Assembly (NCBI GenBank): GCA_934569425.1
Contig: CAKTKM010000085.1
Location: 1-6,434, forward strand
Direction of reading: 5' to 3'
DNA from: an uncultured Oscillospiraceae bacterium
GTDB lineage: Bacteria > Bacillota > Clostridia > Oscillospirales > Oscillospiraceae
DNA: 6,434 nucleotides
The notes under the pieces are model-generated. The model made no database searches. It was not told where the DNA came from and saw only the letters and a list, made by a program, of their open reading frames with translations. This document shows positions 1 to 6,434 of this stretch, piece after piece. Position 1 is the first letter of the stretch; every line of letters starts with the position of its first letter. The translations under genes were made by a program, and so were the position numbers.

Positions 1-200
1 ATCCCAGCCATGTGCTGCTGGCCATCGGCCGCCCCCATGAGGTCGCCCACGGCCCGCTGCGGCTGAGCCTGTGCGAGTGGAACACGGAGGAAGAGGTGGA
101 TCGCATCCTGCAGGCCGTCCCCGAGGTGGTGGCGTACCTGCGGGGCATGTCCCCGGTGTGGAAGGAACTGCTGGCCGGTAAGCGGCAGTTCATGCTGTAA
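1..200 (+). CDS. Cysteine desulfurase (NifS/IscS type), C-terminal fragment
   Basis: This is the last part of a PLP-dependent cysteine desulfurase, which takes sulfur from L-cysteine and passes it as a persulfide to the IscU scaffold. The gene is cut by the window edge. The reading frame begins at base 3 with PSHVLLAIGRPHEVAHG and continues with LRLSLCEWNTEEEVD, which matches the C-terminal small domain of NifS/IscS proteins (typically SHVL.A.G and R.SL...NTEEEVD). In the family the catalytic cysteine lies roughly ten residues before the SHVL motif, so it falls just outside the window and cannot be checked. The protein ends in QFML with TAA at 198-200. Only 18 bases separate it from the IscU start, so the two are very probably one operon. 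Either a NifS or an IscS name is possible, so I leave the symbol empty. Confidence 0.88.
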   Translation, partial: PSHVLLAIGRPHEVAHGPLRLSLCEWNTEEEVDRILQAVPEVVAYLRGMSPVWKELLAGKRQFML

Positions 201-218
201 CGGAAAGGAGCGTTGACT

Positions 219-653
219 ATGGCACTGTATACCGATATTGTAATGGATCATTTCACCAATCCCCGCAATGTGGGAGAGATCCCCGACGCCGACGGCGTGG
301 GCGAGGTGGGCAACGCCAAATGCGGCGACATCATGAAGATGTATCTGAAGATCCGGGACAACGTCATCGAGGACGTGAAGTTCGAGACCTTCGGCTGCGG
401 CAGCGCCATCGCCTCCAGCTCCATGGCCACGGAGCTGGTGAAGGGCAAGACCATCGACGAGGCGCTGGCGCTGACCAACAAGCAGGTGGTGGACGCGCTG
501 GGCGGACTGCCCGCCCATAAGCTCCACTGCTCCGTGCTGGCGGAGGAGGCCATCAAGTCCGCCGTGAAGGACTATTACGACCGCAATAACATCCCCTATG
601 ACAAGAGCAAATTCCCCGCCTGCGACGACTGTGAAGCCTGCCGCATGGTGTAA
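219..653 (+). CDS. iscU: Fe-S cluster assembly scaffold IscU/NifU-type, with cysteine-rich tail
   Basis: This 144-residue cytoplasmic scaffold accepts sulfur from the desulfurase encoded just upstream and iron from the cell, builds a [2Fe-2S] or [4Fe-4S] cluster and hands it to target proteins. The family signatures are clear: GNAKCGD (Cys35, Asp37), FGCGSAIASSS (Cys60) and LHCSVLAEEAI (His103, Cys104). These are the conserved cluster-binding cysteines with the stabilising Asp. The start is ATG at 219, with the RBS GGAAAGGAG at 202-210 and 8 bases between. An in-frame TTG at 213 is less likely. The protein lacks the C-terminal Nfu domain of true diazotroph NifU. After the core domain (about residue 120) it carries an extension ending FPACDDCEACRMV, a CxxCxxC pattern (Cys135, 138, 141) absent from the textbook IscU core. 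The gene ends a desulfurase-scaffold operon and is followed 8 bases later by an intrinsic terminator. Confidence 0.95.
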   Translation: MALYTDIVMDHFTNPRNVGEIPDADGVGEVGNAKCGDIMKMYLKIRDNVIEDVKFETFGCGSAIASSSMATELVKGKTIDEALALTNKQVVDALGGLPAHKLHCSVLAEEAIKSAVKDYYDRNNIPYDKSKFPACDDCEACRMV

Positions 654-661
654 AGAAGGAC

Positions 662-699
662 AAAAGCCGCCCCATACGCCGGTATGGGGCGGCTTTTTT
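662..699 (+). terminator. Intrinsic terminator after iscU
   Basis: A perfect inverted repeat pairs 662-677 with 682-697 around a GCCG loop at 678-681. The GC-rich core (GCCGCCCC) is flanked by A on the left, and a six-base T run at 694-699 partly belongs to the stem. It lies 8 bases beyond the iscU stop. The A-run on the left could also let it work weakly on the minus strand. Confidence 0.93.
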
Positions 700-704
700 C
701 TGTC

Positions 705-2602
<1,898 letters not shown>

Positions 2603-2624
2603 GATGGGAAGGACAGGTGAACAC

Positions 2625-2867
2625 ATGACGGAAGCGGTCATTGTGGCGCTGCTCAGCCTTGTGGGGACGCTGGTGGGTGCGTACCTCGCCAACCGCAAGA
2701 GCGCCGCGCTGGTGGCCTACCGGCTGGAGCAGCTGGAGCGCAAGGTCAACAAGCACAACAACCTGGTGGAGCGCACCTACGCGCTGGAGAAGCGCATGGC
2801 GGTGACGGACGAGAGCATCAAGGTGGCCAACCACCGCATCGCGGATCTGGAAAAAATCATAGTATAG
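2625..2867 (+). CDS. Phage lysis accessory membrane protein with coiled coil (XhlA/holin-like)
   Basis: This small protein of 80 residues has one N-terminal membrane segment (about residues 3-21, AVIVALLSLVGTLVGAYLA). A charged, heptad-like helix follows (RLEQLERKVNKHNNLVERTY, then ALEKRM and ADLEKIIV). Proteins of this layout sit next to holins in Firmicutes phages and are usually described as haemolysin XhlA-like or holin accessory proteins. Classical XhlA has its membrane segment at the C-terminus, so this is the inverted arrangement and direct homology is uncertain. I chose ATG 2625 because the membrane segment follows at once and AGGTG lies five bases upstream. In-frame ATGs at 2595 and 2604 would add 10 or 7 residues. 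The gene lies 22 bases after the tail gene and 32 bases before the holin. Confidence 0.68.
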   Translation: MTEAVIVALLSLVGTLVGAYLANRKSAALVAYRLEQLERKVNKHNNLVERTYALEKRMAVTDESIKVANHRIADLEKIIV

Positions 2868-2899
2868 AGCAGACACCGTTTGAGAAGGAGGAACAGGAT

Positions 2900-3109
2900 A
2901 TGAAGATCAAGGACAATTGGAAAAGCTGGCTGCGGGCGGCGGGGATCCGCGCCCTGAAAACCATGGCGCAGACGGCGGCGGCCACCATCGGCGCAACGGC
3001 CATGGTGTGCGAGGTGAACTGGCTGGCGGTGGCCAGCTCTGCGGTGCTGGCAGGCATTCTGAGCCTGCTGACCTCGCTGGGCGGCCTGCCGGAAGTAGAG
3101 GGGGCGTAA
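2900..3109 (+). CDS. Phage holin, r1t-like
   Basis: This small integral membrane protein of 69 residues is predicted to form holes in the cytoplasmic membrane and release the endolysin encoded downstream. It has a basic, amphipathic N-terminus (MKIKDNWKSWLRAAGIRALK). A first hydrophobic segment spans about residues 21-37 and a second about 41-60 (WLAVASSAVLAGILSLLTSL). The protein ends in GGLPEVEGA. The order RA.KT.AQTA...IG..A...EVNW.AV.S.A.LA..LSLLTS..GLPE closely follows what I know of the phage r1t holin family, and the length is normal for it. The start is ATG 2900 behind AAGGAGGA at 2885-2892. The endolysin start lies 5 bases after its stop, so the two are almost certainly translated together. 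Confidence 0.86.
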   Translation: MKIKDNWKSWLRAAGIRALKTMAQTAAATIGATAMVCEVNWLAVASSAVLAGILSLLTSLGGLPEVEGA

Positions 3110-3114
3110 GGAGT

Positions 3115-3801
3115 ATGCCCAATATTTTTCTCAGCCCCGAGGATCGCGCCAGCAACACCTACGCCCCCACCGCCCTGTGGCAGGGGCATCCCACCAACGA
3201 AAAGGAGCAGATGGGGCGCTGCGCCGACTATCTGGAGCGGGCGCTGAAGCGCTGCGGCTTCGCGGTGAAGAACGCCCAGTACGGCGGCATGTACGACCGG
3301 GTGCGGGACTCAAACGCATGGCCGTCCCACCTGCACATCGCCCTGCACACCAACGGCTTCAACGGCAAAGTGGCCGGCACGCGGGTCCACTGCTACCCCA
3401 GCCCGGAGAGCCGCCGCATCGGCAGGCTCATTCAGGACCGCATCGCCCCCCTGTCCCCCGGGATGTCGGATAAGCTGGTGGAGAGCGTGGGACTGTATGA
3501 GCTGCGGGCGCCCGCCATGCCCGCCGTGCTGCCGGAGTTCGGCTTCCACGACAACCCGGAGGAAGCACAGTGGCTCATCGACAACATGGCGGTCATCGCC
3601 GAGAGCGTCTGTCAGGCGGTGTGCGACTATTTCAACGCCGCCTATCTCCCGCCGGAGCCGGACACGGCGGAGCCTTCCGGCGAGCCGGAGGACGGCAGGC
3701 TCTACCGGGTGCAGGTGGGCGCCTTCCGCGTCCGCCGCAATGCCGAGGCGTATCTCCGGCAGGTACGCGCCGCGGGCTTCCCCGAGGCGTATCTCGTATA
3801 A
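3115..3801 (+). CDS. Phage endolysin: N-acetylmuramoyl-L-alanine amidase (Amidase_3) with partial SPOR domain
   Basis: This protein of 228 residues is predicted to be a zinc amidase cutting the bond between N-acetylmuramic acid and L-alanine in peptidoglycan. Residues 1-175 are a divergent Amidase_3 domain: IFLSPEDRASNTY at the N-terminus, HPTNEKEQMG (Glu29, likely zinc ligand), LHIALHTNGFNG (His78, likely zinc ligand), GTRVHCY, then VLPEFGFHD (Glu141 in the catalytic glutamate position). The usual first zinc histidine of the DxGHGG loop is missing, as in other gut-phage members of this SPS/E-type subgroup; His25 or another residue may serve. A linker rich in Pro and Glu (179-193) leads to GRLYRVQVGAFRVRRNAEAY, the start of a SPOR domain that stops after about 35 residues where 70 are usual. 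The protein has no signal peptide, fitting holin-dependent release. The ATG at 3115 has AAGGAG only one base upstream, and the holin stop is 5 bases away. Confidence 0.87.
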   Translation: MPNIFLSPEDRASNTYAPTALWQGHPTNEKEQMGRCADYLERALKRCGFAVKNAQYGGMYDRVRDSNAWPSHLHIALHTNGFNGKVAGTRVHCYPSPESRRIGRLIQDRIAPLSPGMSDKLVESVGLYELRAPAMPAVLPEFGFHDNPEEAQWLIDNMAVIAESVCQAVCDYFNAAYLPPEPDTAEPSGEPEDGRLYRVQVGAFRVRRNAEAYLRQVRAAGFPEAYLV

Positions 3802-3837
3802 AAAAACGTCCCCGGCCACCAGCCGGGGACGTTTTTT
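3801..3837. terminator. Bidirectional intrinsic terminator between endolysin and ribU
   Basis: A perfect 16-bp inverted repeat (3801-3816 with 3822-3837) surrounds the loop CACCA. It carries six A on the left arm and six T on the right arm, so either transcript ends in a U run. The endolysin stop TAA (3799-3801) and the ribU stop (3837-3839, minus strand) each share a base with its edges, so there is no spare intergenic sequence. Confidence 0.95.
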
Positions 3838-4448
3838 CACTTGTGCAGCAGCGGACTGAGGGGCTTGTAGATCAGAAAGCACAGCGCCACGTCCAGCAGT
3901 CCCTTGCAGAAGGTGAAGGGAACATTGAACACCAGCAGGCAATTCAGCAGGGCGTTCTGGGTGGGGATATGGGACACGCCGCCCAGAATGGCCTCGTACA
4001 TGCCCACGATGGCCTCCAGCGGCAGCCGGTACAACACCACATAGGCGGGATAGACGATGAAATAGTTGGCGGCCACACTGACCAGCGCCATGGTCGCCGT
4101 GCCGATGATGGAACCCACCAGCGCGCTTCTGCGGCTCTTGCTGCGCTGATAGACCATGCCGGCGGCAAAGACGAACACCGCGCCGAGAATGAAGTTGGAC
4201 AGCTCCCCCACGCCCGCGCTGGTGCCGAAGGGCAGGTGCAGCAGGTTCTTCATCAGCTGGATGGCCACGCCGTACACAGGGCCGAGGGAGAAGGTCCCCA
4301 GCAGCGCCGGAAGATCGGAGATGTCCAGCTTGATGAAGGACGGCACCAGCGGCACGGAGAACTCGATGAACTGCAGCACGGCGGCCACCGCCGTCAGCAT
4401 GGCGGCCACGGCGATATGGTGGGTCTTTTGCTTTTGTTGTTGGGTCAT
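3837..4448 (-). CDS. ribU: ECF-type riboflavin transporter, S component RibU
   Basis: This 203-residue membrane protein is the riboflavin-binding subunit of an energy-coupling-factor transporter; the EcfA, EcfA' and EcfT energising subunits are usually encoded elsewhere. It has about six hydrophobic segments. The RibU signatures are FIEFSVPLVPSFIKLDISDLPALLG (split here as FIEFSVPL at 27-34 and FIKLDISDLPALLG at 38-51), VAIQLMKNLLH (61-71) and the SAGVGELSNFILG block (77-89). The length is normal for the family. I chose ATG at 4448-4446, with AAAAGGAG nine bases upstream. A GTG farther upstream would place the ribosome binding site inside the coding region. The gene has its own promoter and an FMN riboswitch, which independently supports riboflavin as the substrate. 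It converges on the phage endolysin and shares its terminator. Confidence 0.95.
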   Translation of the reverse strand: MTQQQKQKTHHIAVAAMLTAVAAVLQFIEFSVPLVPSFIKLDISDLPALLGTFSLGPVYGVAIQLMKNLLHLPFGTSAGVGELSNFILGAVFVFAAGMVYQRSKSRRSALVGSIIGTATMALVSVAANYFIVYPAYVVLYRLPLEAIVGMYEAILGGVSHIPTQNALLNCLLVFNVPFTFCKGLLDVALCFLIYKPLSPLLHK

Positions 4449-4465
4449 GAAAAAAAGCTCCTTTT

Positions 4466-4506
4466 CAATGAGATACACCCTTGGAAACGGTTGCCTCCCA
4501 AGGTGT
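4466..4506 (-). promoter_or_regulatory. Hairpin in the ribU leader, part of the riboswitch expression platform
   Basis: On the minus strand, the segment beginning TACACCTTGG (near 4506) pairs with CCAAGGGTGTA (near 4470) with one bulged G. This gives about 12 bp including the inner G-U and A-U pairs. It ends about 10 bases before the ribU ribosome binding site (AAAAGGAG) and has no U run directly after it. It may compete with the aptamer or hold the leader in one of two forms; which one is not clear from the sequence. Confidence 0.5.
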
Positions 4507-4513
4507 ACGCATC

Positions 4514-4537
4514 AAAAAAGAGCATCACGAAAATGCC
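4514..4537 (-). terminator. Possible riboswitch terminator in the ribU leader
   Basis: Just past the aptamer on the minus strand, GGCAT (4537-4533) can pair with ATGCT (4525-4521), followed by TC and then T6 (4519-4514). The stem is short (5-6 bp), so it would be a weak terminator. Its position right after the FMN aptamer is where a transcription-terminating expression platform would lie. Confidence 0.4.
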
Positions 4538-4543
4538 GCACAC

Positions 4544-4658
4544 GCCTTCTCTCATCCAGACTATACTGTCGGTACCGGAATCGCGCCGGTTCATGCTCAC
4601 CCGCAGGCTCGCTCGCGGACTATACCGCCGGTGGGGAATCGCACCCCGCCCCGAAGAC
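4544..4658 (-). ncRNA. FMN riboswitch (RFN element)
   Basis: Read on the minus strand, this segment carries the conserved RFN core in order: TCTTCGGGGC, GATTCCCCACCGGCGGTATAG, TCCGCGAGC, the variable arm, GATTCCGG, ACCGACAGTATAGTCTGGAT and GAGAGAAGG, given here in pieces. The closing P1 helix pairs GTCTTC (4658-4653) with GAAGGC (4549-4544), including a G-U pair. Length is about 115 bases. In this family FMN binding turns the downstream gene off, so ribU should be repressed when flavin is plentiful. It lies between the promoter at 4684-4712 and the ribU start. Confidence 0.97.
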
Positions 4659-4683
4659 AATTGATCCAGTTGTGTTCACCACT

Positions 4684-4712
4684 ATGATACAACAGCCTGT
4701 CGAATAATGCAA
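4684..4712 (-). promoter_or_regulatory. Sigma-A promoter for the FMN riboswitch-ribU transcript
   Basis: On the minus strand, -35 TTGCAT (4712-4707) and -10 TATCAT (4689-4684) are separated by exactly 17 bases. Transcription would start near 4677, about 20 bases before the riboswitch P1 helix. The location immediately before an RFN element is strong support. Confidence 0.8.
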
Positions 4713-4751
4713 GAGGGAATTTCTGCGGCTTGACAACGTCTCTCGCTCCGC

Positions 4752-4783
4752 AAAGAAACGCGCCCCGGCAAGGGGCGCGTTTT
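4752..4783 (-). terminator. Intrinsic terminator after the Mbeg1-like gene
   Basis: An 11-bp stem pairs 4756-4766 with 4772-4782 (core CGCGCCCC) around the loop GGCAA. On the minus strand it is followed by TTTCTTTG. It begins 11 bases beyond the stop codon of the gene that ends at 4794. A TTTT at 4780-4783 could give some activity on the plus strand too. Confidence 0.85.
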
Positions 4784-4793
4784 CTGCCGGAGC

Positions 4794-6011
4794 CTATTTC
4801 CGCTTTTCCAGCGCCTTCTGCAGCGTTTCCGCCTTCTCCCTGGCGGACTCCTTCAGGCTCTCGGCGGTCTCCCGCAGCGTCTCGGCGGTACCCTTCAGTC
4901 CCTCGCCGGCGGTGCGCAGCATCTCGTCCTTCACATCGCTGACCAGACGGCGCATGATCTCCGAAACGATGCCCTTGTTCTTCTCATCCGCCGCCAGACA
5001 GCGCAGGATGTCCTTCTGCCTGACCTCCTCCAGTGAGCGCAGCTTGCCCCCCTGTGTCAGCATGTCGTACAGCGCCTCGGAGAACTGCTCCCGCTCCTGA
5101 CGGGTCATGGAGGCGATCCACTGGCGCAGCACATCGTCCGACGCCTTGCCCCATACGGAGCGCTCCGTCCGCCGGATGAACTGCCCGCCCAGCACGCCCC
5201 AGGTCAGGGGCTCATGCTGCATAATGGCGTGGCTGCTGCTGCTGGCGATGACGGTATAATCCTCCGTGTGCTCCAGCAGCACCCCCACGATGGAGGATTC
5301 GGGGATATAGGTGTGGAGCCTGCCGGCCACGCGGCGGTACTCCTCCGTGTCGGTCACGTCCTTCCGGAAGCCGGGGCCGTCGTTGTTGTAGGCATCCAGC
5401 AGGCGGCTGTCCTGCAGGCGGCGGGTGATGTGCATGGCGGCGTAGGCCGCCAGATTGCCGCCCTTGGAGTGTCCGCCGATCCGCAGGGGACGCTCCGGAC
5501 AGTGCCACGCCATGTCCTCCACATATTCCACCGCCCCCACCTGCGCGGGGACCGCGTCCATGAAGCTGAGATTCAGATTCTCCTTCCAGCCCACCAGCGA
5601 CCGGTCGGTCCCCATAAAGGCGCAGAACAGCGTGCCGTCCGGCACCAGAAAGGACACGGCGTCCAGCTGCATCTCCCGCGCCTCGTCCCGCACAGCCTCG
5701 TAGCCCAGCATACGCACGCCGCCGAAGCGGCGGGATCCCGCCGCCAGCTTCATCAGCGGGATATAGTCGTTGGGCGACAGCCCCTGCTGCTCATCCTCCG
5801 GCGCCATGCGCGCCGCAATGTCACCCAGCAGCACCGCCCCGTCCGGCTCCCGGTTCTTCAACTCCGGAAAGCGGCGGAAGTTCAGGTAGGCGAGGATACA
5901 CAGCACAAGGTTGTCCACCTCGTTGAAGCCGCATTGGGCGAAGGTCAGGTCGCCCCGCCAGCGCAGATAGTCGAACACCGTGGTCTCCACGGTCTTTTCA
6001 TTCTTGTCCAT
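4794..6011 (-). CDS. Mbeg1-like (DUF2974) alpha/beta-hydrolase, putative lipase/esterase
   Basis: This protein of 405 residues belongs to the Mbeg1-like/DUF2974 family, widespread in Firmicutes and of unproven substrate. The N-terminus has the family opening VFDYLRWRGDLTFAQCGFNEVDNLVLC (here 12-38, shown as FDYLRWRGDLTF and FNEVDNLVLC). The middle has AFMGTD (131-136) and the nucleophile elbow LRIGGHSKGGNLAAY (Ser182 in GHSKGG). Candidates for the rest of the triad are Asp211 in NNDGPGF and His261 or His266 in SSSSHAIMQHE. There is no signal peptide, so the enzyme is probably cytoplasmic. Residues 365-405 are an amphipathic, charged helix with repeated units (LKGTAETLRETAESLKESA), which may bind a membrane or a partner. 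The start is ATG 6011-6009 with AAGGAG six bases upstream; a longer in-frame version to 6077 lacks a good site. It is monocistronic, with promoter and terminator of its own. Confidence 0.86.
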   Translation of the reverse strand: MDKNEKTVETTVFDYLRWRGDLTFAQCGFNEVDNLVLCILAYLNFRRFPELKNREPDGAVLLGDIAARMAPEDEQQGLSPNDYIPLMKLAAGSRRFGGVRMLGYEAVRDEAREMQLDAVSFLVPDGTLFCAFMGTDRSLVGWKENLNLSFMDAVPAQVGAVEYVEDMAWHCPERPLRIGGHSKGGNLAAYAAMHITRRLQDSRLLDAYNNDGPGFRKDVTDTEEYRRVAGRLHTYIPESSIVGVLLEHTEDYTVIASSSSHAIMQHEPLTWGVLGGQFIRRTERSVWGKASDDVLRQWIASMTRQEREQFSEALYDMLTQGGKLRSLEEVRQKDILRCLAADEKNKGIVSEIMRRLVSDVKDEMLRTAGEGLKGTAETLRETAESLKESAREKAETLQKALEKRK

Positions 6012-6103
6012 GGCGTTCTCCTTTTCAAGATCGGAAGTGTTCGGCAGACGCGGTGCGGACGCCCTTTCATCCGCCAAAGCCGTGCCTGTCCCTGTGTAGA
6101 GGT

Positions 6104-6132
6104 ATCATAGCATACTTTGAACGCCGGCGCAA
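6104..6132 (-). promoter_or_regulatory. Sigma-A promoter (extended -10) for the Mbeg1-like gene
   Basis: On the minus strand, -35 TTGCGC (6132-6127) and -10 TATGAT (6109-6104) are 17 bases apart, with TGC directly before the -10 forming an extended -10 element. Transcription would start near 6097, giving a leader of about 85 bases before the ATG. Confidence 0.75.
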
Positions 6133-6145
6133 GAAGATCCGGCAG

Positions 6146-6187
6146 CCGTTTCGCAGGGGCGGACGGCTCTGTCCGCCCCCGAAGCGG
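6146..6187. repeat. Long imperfect palindrome in the divergent intergenic region
   Basis: The inner perfect 9-bp stem pairs 6156-6164 (GGGGCGGAC) with 6171-6179 (GTCCGCCCC) around the loop GGCTCT. An outer stem pairs 6146-6153 with 6180-6187 (8 bp with one G-U), with only CA (6154-6155) bulged. It has no T run and lies between two divergent promoters, outside both predicted transcripts. Right after it a smaller hairpin pairs 6188-6192 (CGCGG) with 6199-6203 (CCGCG), followed by TTTT. Function is unknown. The rest of 6204-6247 shows no feature. Confidence 0.6.
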
Positions 6188-6247
6188 CGCGGCGGTCTCC
6201 GCGTTTTCCTCCCAACGGAAAGACTGCTCAACTTTTTTCGATTTATA

Positions 6248-6276
6248 TTGACAAGTCCCCCCTTTTTTTATATAGT
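6248..6276 (+). promoter_or_regulatory. Near-consensus sigma-A promoter for the potA-like gene
   Basis: The -35 TTGACA (6248-6253) is perfect, the -10 is TATAGT (6271-6276, five of six) and the spacer is 17 bases. The spacer consists largely of C6 followed by T7. Transcription would start near 6283, leaving a leader of about 93 bases that contains a small AGAGAA/TTCTCT hairpin (6335-6340 with 6352-6357). Confidence 0.88.
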
Positions 6277-6375
6277 GTACTTGCCAAATTTCGACGAAAC
6301 AGACAGCCCGCGTAAGAAACGCTGAACGAGACAGAGAGAAGCGGCGAAAATTTCTCTATGAACGGGGGAGGATAA

Positions 6376-6434
6376 ATGTCCAAAGAGTTGATTCGCCTGC
6401 GGGATCTCTGCATGGCGTTTGACGACGAGCTGGT
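6376..6434 (+). CDS. potA: ABC transporter ATP-binding protein, PotA-like, N-terminal fragment
   Basis: Only the first 19 codons and part of the twentieth are inside the window: MSKELIRLRDLCMAFDDEL and the first bases of the next codon. This matches the opening beta strand and A-loop region of PotA-type importers of spermidine/putrescine in Clostridia (typically KELIRL.N..MAFD.E.VL). The Walker A motif would come about 20 residues later, outside the window. The start is ATG 6376 behind GGGGGAGGA at 6364-6372. A strong promoter precedes it, so it is probably the first gene of a transport operon running right. Assignment to polyamines and not another ABC substrate rests on a short stretch. Confidence 0.7.
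   Translation, partial: MSKELIRLRDLCMAFDDEL

Noticed and set aside
3570..4664. A 364-codon plus-strand frame running through the end of the endolysin, the terminator, ribU and the riboswitch
   Set aside because: It crosses a strong bidirectional terminator and is antisense to ribU and the FMN aptamer, both of which are certain. The product has no recognisable domain.
4730..4758. TTGACA at 4730-4735 on the plus strand as a -35 element
   Set aside because: No acceptable -10 box lies 16-18 bases downstream, and no plus-strand gene follows before the converging hydrolase gene.
5214..6110. A 298-codon plus-strand frame opposite the Mbeg1-like gene
   Set aside because: It is a high-GC shadow of a well-supported family gene on the minus strand. 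The product is rich in His, Arg and Gln and matches no family I know.

Overview
The window reads as a chromosomal segment of a high-GC, gut-type Clostridia bacterium, probably an Oscillospiraceae-like lineage. This rests on recalled family resemblance and not on a search. The reasons are strong AAGGAG-type ribosome binding sites, sigma-A promoters with 17-bp spacers, a cysteine desulfurase/IscU pair, a RibU riboflavin transporter under an FMN riboswitch, an Mbeg1-like (DUF2974) hydrolase and the beginning of a potA-like gene. All genes are GC-rich except one phage gene whose 3' third drops to about 45% GC by hand count.

Layout. (1) 1-699: the 3' end of a NifS/IscS-type cysteine desulfurase, then the IscU/NifU-type Fe-S scaffold, closed by a strong intrinsic terminator. 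(2) 700-819: an intergenic stretch with two hairpins. One of them has its U-tract on the minus strand, although no minus-strand gene lies beside it. (3) 820-3801: a compact plus-strand phage-type cassette. It holds a collagen-like tail-fibre protein, a small tail protein, a coiled-coil membrane lysis accessory protein, an r1t-type holin and an Amidase_3 endolysin that ends in only half a SPOR domain. No capsid, portal, terminase, integrase or regulator is present, and I see no convincing promoter. (4) 3801-3837: a bidirectional terminator shared with the convergent ribU. (5) 3837-4712, minus strand: sigma-A promoter, FMN riboswitch, leader and ribU. (6) 4752-6132, minus strand: an Mbeg1-like alpha/beta-hydrolase gene with its own extended -10 promoter and a terminator. 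(7) 6133-6434: a divergent intergenic region with a long imperfect hairpin and a near-consensus promoter that drives the first 59 bases of a potA-like ABC ATPase gene.

The housekeeping genes follow familiar logic: sulfur mobilisation plus Fe-S assembly, FMN-controlled riboflavin import, and probable polyamine import. The unusual part is the tail-fibre/lysis cassette. It sits between two housekeeping transcription units, and its right edge runs directly into the ribU terminator: the terminator's A-run supplies the last base of the endolysin stop codon and the SPOR domain is cut short. It could be a decayed prophage remnant or a domesticated module for release and surface binding. The sequence alone does not decide between these.
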